From Bimuria novae-zelandiae CBS 107.79 (Eukaryota > Ascomycota > Dothideomycetes > Pleosporales > Didymosphaeriaceae): 64,000 nucleotides of DNA. The position numbers and the translations under genes are program-made. Positions 59,195 to 64,000 of this stretch are shown here, piece after piece. Under the pieces are notes generated by a model. That model was not told the origin of the DNA, did not search any database, and saw nothing but the letters and a program-made list of their open reading frames with translations. Positions within the stretch are counted from its first letter, which is position 1. Every line of letters begins with the position of its first letter. Location of the stretch: NCBI GenBank assembly GCA_010015655.1, contig ML976670.1:819397-883396 (forward strand), in the 5' to 3' direction.

Positions 59195-61400
59195 AAAAAA
59201 AAAGTTACCTTTATAAGGTAGTAACGGTGCTTAATATTAATGAGACGCCTAATTATAATAATATATTAATTAATTAGTTATTTACACTAAAAAACTATTC
59301 TTATAAGCCTGAGCCTAAGCTAGACCTTAAGTCTAAATCTAAACACGAGACTAAGATTAAAGATACTTAACTAGCTTTTATTACTCTAAAGGAGACTCTA
59401 GAAGAGAACGAAATGCGCTAATCTATATATTAGCTAAATAATACAGGCTAGGGAAAAGGGTATGCCCTATTTTTAAAAGAAGAAGGACTAGATTAAACGT
59501 TAAATAATATAAAGTAATATAAAAAGATTAGTACATAACTATTATAAAAGAACATAATAAAGAGTAAGTAAAATAAGAATCTAAAGAGCTTTAGTACATA
59601 CCTAGTAATATTCGCGGCTTATATTAATTTTATAGCGCAAGTAAAGATACTTAGCAATGTGCTAAAGACTTAACTACACTATAATTAGCTACTACTAGAG
59701 CTAAAGAGGTAGAAAGATCTAAATTATTATCTATTTAGTACTAAGTTTAAAATAGTAAGCTAATAAAAGATTAATTATATTATTAGCTATAAATGCTTTA
59801 GAAAAGCTACAGCTAAGCTAGCTAAGCAAGCAAAGGCTAAGGTACTACTACTAATATAGGTATTTATATATAAGTTTAATAAAGATAGATACCTCTATAA
59901 GTTTGAAGCTTAACTAGTTGTCCGAGGAGATCTGTAGCAAGACTAGGGCGACACGTACGTAGCTACGCTAGCTACGAAGATCTTCTAATATCTTATCGCC
60001 CTAGTAGTAGCCTTCAACCTAGATCTATACTAGTATAATATACTTAACGCATTTCTTAACGCGGAGCTTAATTAACCTACCTATGTATGCTATCTAGAAG
60101 GATACGAGAAAGAAGTTAGAAAACTACTAAAGCTTAAGTAAGCGCTATATAGACTCTATAATACGCCACGACTATAGTATAAGTATCTTACTATAATACT
60201 TAAAAAGATAAGACTAAAATAGGTGCCTAAAGTGCCTTATTTATATAGTAGTAACTAGCTTATTATCTTCTTCTTTATTAATAATATAGTGGTAGCTATA
60301 TCTCGCAGTAATTAAGACGCATATTATTAATTTAATAAATAGTTAAAAGTAACTTATAATATATAATATTTAAAAGAACTAAAGTAGTTCCTAGATATAC
60401 ACGTTATCTAAAACTGTAAGTAAAAGAAAATCTAGCTACTCTAAGATAGCTTTATTAATAAGGTAATAAAGAAGTATAATATTACATGTATAAAATATCT
60501 AGTAGTACTACTAGTAAATAGATATCTTAGTCTAAGTATAAAGGAGCTAGATAATTAACGCATAAAACTTTATTAAGAGCTTATTAGATTACTAGTCTAT
60601 ATAACGACGTACACAAGACTAGGCGTCGCACACGCTTACTTAGAGCTATCTTGTTACCTATAGAATCTAGGACAGAAGCATGTCAGCGCAGCATATTATA
60701 TATAGAAGTATCTAATTAGGATAAAGAGGTTAGCTATAAGAGCTTAAAATAAAACTAGTACTTAAACTATCTACCTAAGTTTAAGCTTAGGGAGTGCAGA
60801 ATTAGTTAATAGTGAGCTACTATTTTATAGAGTATTAGACGTAGCTTTTATAAATAACTCAAAAAATTAATAGAGCTTATAGGGATACCTTTTTATGCTA
60901 TATAGTATACCTATTAAGTAGAAAATAAAGCTATAGCGCTTAATTATAAAATTAACTACTAAGGTAGAGCTTCTAGCTTTATTAATAGCTACTAGCAAGC
61001 TTTAAGCATAGAATTAACTCTTTAAGTATATTAAATTTAACTTAGAAATTATGCTAGCTATCTACTATAATAACCTATAGATAGTAGGGATTATTACTAA
61101 GGACAAGGACAAGCTATTTATAAAACTACGCTGTATTAATACTTACTAGTATTAGTTAAAATAAGAATAAATAAAAGGATATATATTAGTCTAGTAAAAG
61201 CCTACTAATTAGATACTAGCTAATAGACCTACTAAGAGCCTTGTACGTTAAAAGCATATTAACTTTATAAGGTAGCTAGGACTATAGGATATTAAGGAAT
61301 ATTTATAGGAGAAGCTTAAGAAGGACTACTTTAGATTCTATTATAATCTGCCTATTTGGATATAGTACAGAGTATCAGCTTTGGTGTGGGTACACCGCAG
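59195..61400 (+). pseudogene. Outer copia reverse transcriptase and RNase H remnants
   Basis: Plus-strand frames show ARTRLGVAHAYLELSC-like and LSLSLGSAELVNSELLFYRV stretches, typical of the copia RT C-terminus, then RNase H residues. No frame longer than about 50 codons. Ends just before the polypurine tract and 3' LTR. Confidence 0.72.
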
Positions 61401-61412
61401 CTGGGGGGGGTG

Positions 61413-61583
61413 TGTAGCCACGTGATTGACGTCAGAGGTAGTATACATGGAACGTACTACTGAGGTGCACGGACTATTGACCTGACAGACTCTCCCCCGC
61501 GCTCTCTCCACTTGAGAGACTCCTCACTCATTTTCTGTAGATAGCAATACAGCTTGTTGTCCTCATATGCCTGCCTGCTCACA
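61413..61583 (+). repeat. 3' LTR of the outer copia in the large nest
   Basis: 171 bp, little mutated, TG...CA ends, followed by CTTTT target duplication. Confidence 0.9.
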
Positions 61584-61754
61584 CTTTTTTAGCGTAACGC
61601 GTGCGCTAGTAATTACGTAGGCAACTTATTTCTTTAAAACCTTAAGAAGGTTAGTAATAAATAGTTAAGTATACCTAGCTAGACGTAAGGTGCGTATCTA
61701 GAGGCGTTAGTCGCGAGTGAGGTATCGACGAGTTGGTGTGGATAGGGGAGACAT
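61584..61754 (-). pseudogene. Tc1-like transposase, N-terminal part
   Basis: From the ATG at 61754 on the minus strand: MSPLSTPTRRYLTRD, then an HTH-like LRLARYT...FITNLLKV and VAYVITSARVTLKK, interrupted by TAG codons. It continues on the far side of the nest at 37203 and below. Both retroelement insertion sites (CTTTT and ACTAG) lie within about 10 bp of each other in this gene. Confidence 0.75.
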
Positions 61755-61918
61755 TGTGGTGATGTTGTGGTAGATAGCACGCGACAGAGGTACACGCATT
61801 ATTATATTAATTACATGGAGCTAATGGTATTTCTGTCTAGTGGCGTCTGTTTTGTATCGAGTCAGGCATCCCTGCTGTGCGCGGGCCACTCACCTCACTT
61901 TTGCCTGATACCACAGTA

Positions 61919-63029
61919 TGATGCCAGAACCTCATCCACAATACCTCAGTAAAAGTGAAAGTAGGCCGCGAGGCCAACTAATCGCTGGTGTGTTACCCCG
62001 AGATGAGTAATACAGTGGCCAACTTTCAGCTTTCCACGAGAGTAAACTGCTGAACAACTTGATCGTATCACAGTGTGTACTTCACTTCCATTCCAGGAAT
62101 ATCCTCCACCTACTCCTTGGTCGTCTCGGTTTCCTAAAGAATGACTTTTTTGACGTCTGGATCGATGAAGTTTAACACCCTCTACAATTCACTCAAATGA
62201 TAACCTCTGTAGGTACATCGACCCAACTCTCTTTTCCTCTTCATGCGGTCCTCCTGGCCTTGGTAGTGCGCTCACAGTTGTCTCTCTCTCCACGAAATGT
62301 TACAACTGTCACCGTAGAAGAGGTGCGGGATGTCAGCATTAAAGTAACCGTTCGTCCTTGTGTTGTTAGGTGCGGCCATTCTCACGCCTTCGAAAAAGTC
62401 GCAGATAGCGCCAACCGTCTCCTACTAGGACTCACTAACTGACTTCTAATAGGACTAACCGAAGTACATCAAGTCACCCCAGGCTAATCTGGGGGTTTTG
62501 AGAGGGTGTGAGAGGGCCAGTCGAGAGACCAACGATGGGGCCATCCACCGGCGAAAAGCACAGTTCGCATTGACGGATCCACCAGTTGTACAAAGATCTG
62601 GACAGAATTGATACGTCGCAGCGTAAGAATGTACTATATCTAAGCTAAGCCTGGGTCCCGCTGCTCACGTCGGCGCATTCCTCCCAAGTCGAATGTTCCT
62701 TCCCGGCACCTGCGGTACCTATGACACACACTTCTCAGTGGCGCCCCCTTATAAACCACCAAAGAAAGCGCTGCTTCCCAGAGTTACCCCTCTGCAACAC
62801 AAAACCAAGACAGGTCAATTCCTTGCAGCTTCCATTCTGACAAAGTCGTTGCCGTTCTCAACCGTGGCCACAGCGCAAAGCCAGTGACACAGTTACAGCA
62901 GAAAGGATTCAGTAAACAAGAGGCAGTACCTAAATGATTGGATCAAGCAGTGAAACCAGGATATAAAGAACCACAATTCAGCTACTCACCCATCACTCCA
63001 GACACCCGGCCGAAGCTCAAACACACTGA
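61919..63029. other. Intergenic host sequence right of the nest
   Basis: Normal composition. Short frames on both strands; a minus-strand stretch near 62060-62180 reads LNFIDPDVKKVIL and VEDIPGMEVKYTL around stops and may be a decayed exon. No gene can be supported. Confidence 0.4.
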
Positions 63030-64000
63030 CTATCTGTGCTCGAGCGGCCTTTTTTTTGAAGAACGAACACGAGACACCCATCGCGCAACCCTTGATTTTT
63101 TCGTCGTGCGCCCTAGACCATTCAGCGACACAGGCTTATCCGCAGTCCCGGTCTTCGCCTTTTCCACAGCTGGCCCTTTGCTCGGATTCGATTGTGTCGG
63201 GCCAGCTGACGACTGGACAGGAACTGACTGCACGGCTTGAGACGGGCGGTCCTCGCTACCATTCGCAGCGTGATCAGCACTGCACCGAGTCAATCGCAAG
63301 CGCCCATTGCGCTCATGGTCATCAGAAGTTGAAATCTCCGATGGACCGTCCGCAGACGTCCGCGTTGGAGTATCCATGCGACTTTCCACCTCGACGACCT
63401 GTGGCGAAACGGTCTTGTTTGCCCCGGAATTAATCTTGATAACCTTCTTCTCCGCAGTATGCACCGAGCCAGATCCTGGCTGACACGGACTCGCGGATTC
63501 GGCGTCTTCTTCCGGGTCTTCGAGGATGGTGGGAAGAGGTGCACCCACTGTGCTAAAGAAGCGGTCTATCTGCTGGACTTGCACCCGGTGTTGAACCTCT
63601 GACTCAGACCGTCTCTGGATCTCCTCCTCGATGATCTGGCGCCATTTTTCTTTCTCTGCCTCTACATGGGCCTTTAGATCCCCGCCGTTTGGATAGTACA
63701 CGCCATGACGACGGTTGGTGCTCTTGAATCGGATCCTGGGTCTTGGGATTGGAGGTATTGTGTCTGTTTATTGTGGAGTGTTAAAGTAAGGCAGGACGGA
63801 CAAGAGGGTGACTGTACTGGAAGGTGTTCCTACCTGAGTGCGACCGGGACGTTTCCCGTCCGGAGTTGCATGGTCTGAGCGGCAGGTCGTTGACTTTCCT
63901 TTGAGGAGACACAGGAGAAGCATTGGGGGCGGTTGAGGCTGGCACGGCAATAGCAGCTGCCCTTGGTGTAGCCCTGGTTGGCTCGCAACGCTCCTCCTCC
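63030..64000 (-). CDS. Unrecognised protein, C-terminal part (5' end beyond window)
   Basis: Two exons visible on the minus strand: 64000-63834 (partial) and 63763-63030, with a 70-nt intron (GTAGGA...CAG) that keeps the frame. The visible protein has about 300 residues. The first exon is Pro/Ala/Ser-rich (EPTRATPRAAAIAVPASTAP). The second starts with a basic segment and a short helix (PRPRIRFKSTNRRHGVYYPN; LKAHVEAEKEKWRQIIEEEI), then a disordered Ser/Thr/Asp-rich tail ending in KKSRVARWVSRVRSSKKRPL. No domain recognised. The conserved-looking part is RPRIRFKSTNRRHGVYYPNG with the helix. Composition suggests a nuclear or scaffold protein, but no function can be given. Confidence 0.65.

Larger units (their letters stand above)
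37691..61583 (+). mobile_element. Copia retrotransposon interrupted by a gypsy and a second copia
   Basis: 171-bp LTRs at 37691-37861 and 61413-61583. The right copy starts TGTAGCCACG; the left starts TATAGCCACG (TG to TA by RIP). Target duplication CTTTT at 37686-37690 and 61584-61588. A purine tract (CTGGGGGGGG) before the right LTR gives plus orientation. Internal pieces are 37862-39461 (gag side), 49825-50964 (integrase side) and 59195-61400 (reverse transcriptase and RNase H). Its own length is about 5.3 kb. Confidence 0.88.
36231..61916 (-). mobile_element. Tc1-like DNA transposon containing a multi-level transposon nest (25.7 kb)
   Basis: Inverted ends of about 47 bp start CTGTGGTATCAGGCAAAA at 36231 and, complemented, at 61916. 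They differ by a 1-bp indel and share GTGAGGTGAGTGGCCCGCGC. TA duplications lie at 36229-36230 and 61917-61918. Its own sequence is only about 1.3 kb; the rest is a solo LTR and a copia element with further inserts. The transposase reads on the minus strand, N-terminus at the right end and C-terminus at the left. Confidence 0.85.

Noticed and set aside
18900..61900. AT-rich blocks as organellar or horizontally acquired DNA
   Set aside because: They lie inside delimited transposons, retain decayed transposase and polymerase motifs, and differ between LTR copies by C/T and G/A changes, which RIP explains better.
62060..62180. Possible decayed exon on the minus strand
   Set aside because: Too short and interrupted by stops; no recognisable family.
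1..64000. Giant Starship element, CRISPR array, or secondary-metabolite cluster
   Set aside because: No tyrosine recombinase captain gene, no regularly spaced repeats, and no polyketide or peptide synthetase, terpene synthase or cluster regulator was seen.
1..64000. tRNA or rRNA genes
   Set aside because: No cloverleaf with intact A and B boxes or rRNA-like stretch was recognised by eye; a tRNAscan-SE run would be decisive.

Overview
The window looks like a piece of a filamentous ascomycete genome (Pezizomycotina). A plant-associated Dothideomycete would fit, but that is inference from gene content and style. The genes have short introns of about 50-135 nt with GTAAGT-like donors, compact UTRs and fungal families. 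Several blocks are extremely AT-rich and TA-rich, with transposon open reading frames full of TAG/TAA stops. This is the expected outcome of repeat-induced point mutation (RIP, C to T at CpA). About 36 kb of the 64 kb is transposon.

Layout. 1-828: truncated HARBI1-like transposase with two in-frame stops (minus). 1.5-1.8 kb: a 204-bp MITE. 4.1 kb: a small conserved gene. 5995-7712: a Tc1/mariner element inserted 131 bp upstream of a three-exon class II aldolase/adducin gene (7845-8923). 10083-11855: a secreted rhamnogalacturonan lyase (PL4). 12509-13391 (minus): a secreted orphan. 14357-15261: a secreted protein resembling a catalytically dead guanyl-specific RNase. 16027-16635 (minus): a twin CX9C mitochondrial protein (CHCHD2/MIX17 type). 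17001-18434 (minus): a ketopantoate-reductase-like protein. 18825-28550: a nested transposon island (a pogo element holding a copia element, with a second pogo element inside one of its terminal inverted repeats). It separates the ketopantoate-reductase gene from the divergent LRP1/C1D-type exosome cofactor gene (28782-29765). 30651-32860 (minus): a SEC2-type Rab exchange factor. 33.97-34.48 kb: a diverged tandem repeat array carrying ATTGG (CCAAT) boxes. 34610-36030: another Tc1/mariner element.

36231-61916 is a multi-level nest. A Tc1-like element contains a solo LTR and a copia element. That copia holds a minus-strand gypsy (with its own pogo insert and an 805-N gap) and a second copia (with a pogo element, a 277-bp MITE and a roughly 290-bp unmutated insert). 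I could place nearly every boundary by matching LTRs or TIRs and target-site duplications. 63030-64000 (minus) is the 3' part of an unrecognised gene running off the right edge.

The host genes do not form an obvious cluster. Three adjacent genes (10.1-15.3 kb) encode secreted proteins (a pectin-backbone lyase, an orphan and an RNase-like effector candidate), which fits a plant-interacting lifestyle. The rest are housekeeping: mitochondrial, NADPH reductase-like, RNA exosome and exocytosis. I did not find a clear new multi-gene system. The strongest unusual signals are the order of the transposon nest, the sparing of element ends from RIP, the divergent promoter split by a transposon nest, and the inactivated RNase-like effector with its inserted low-complexity region.
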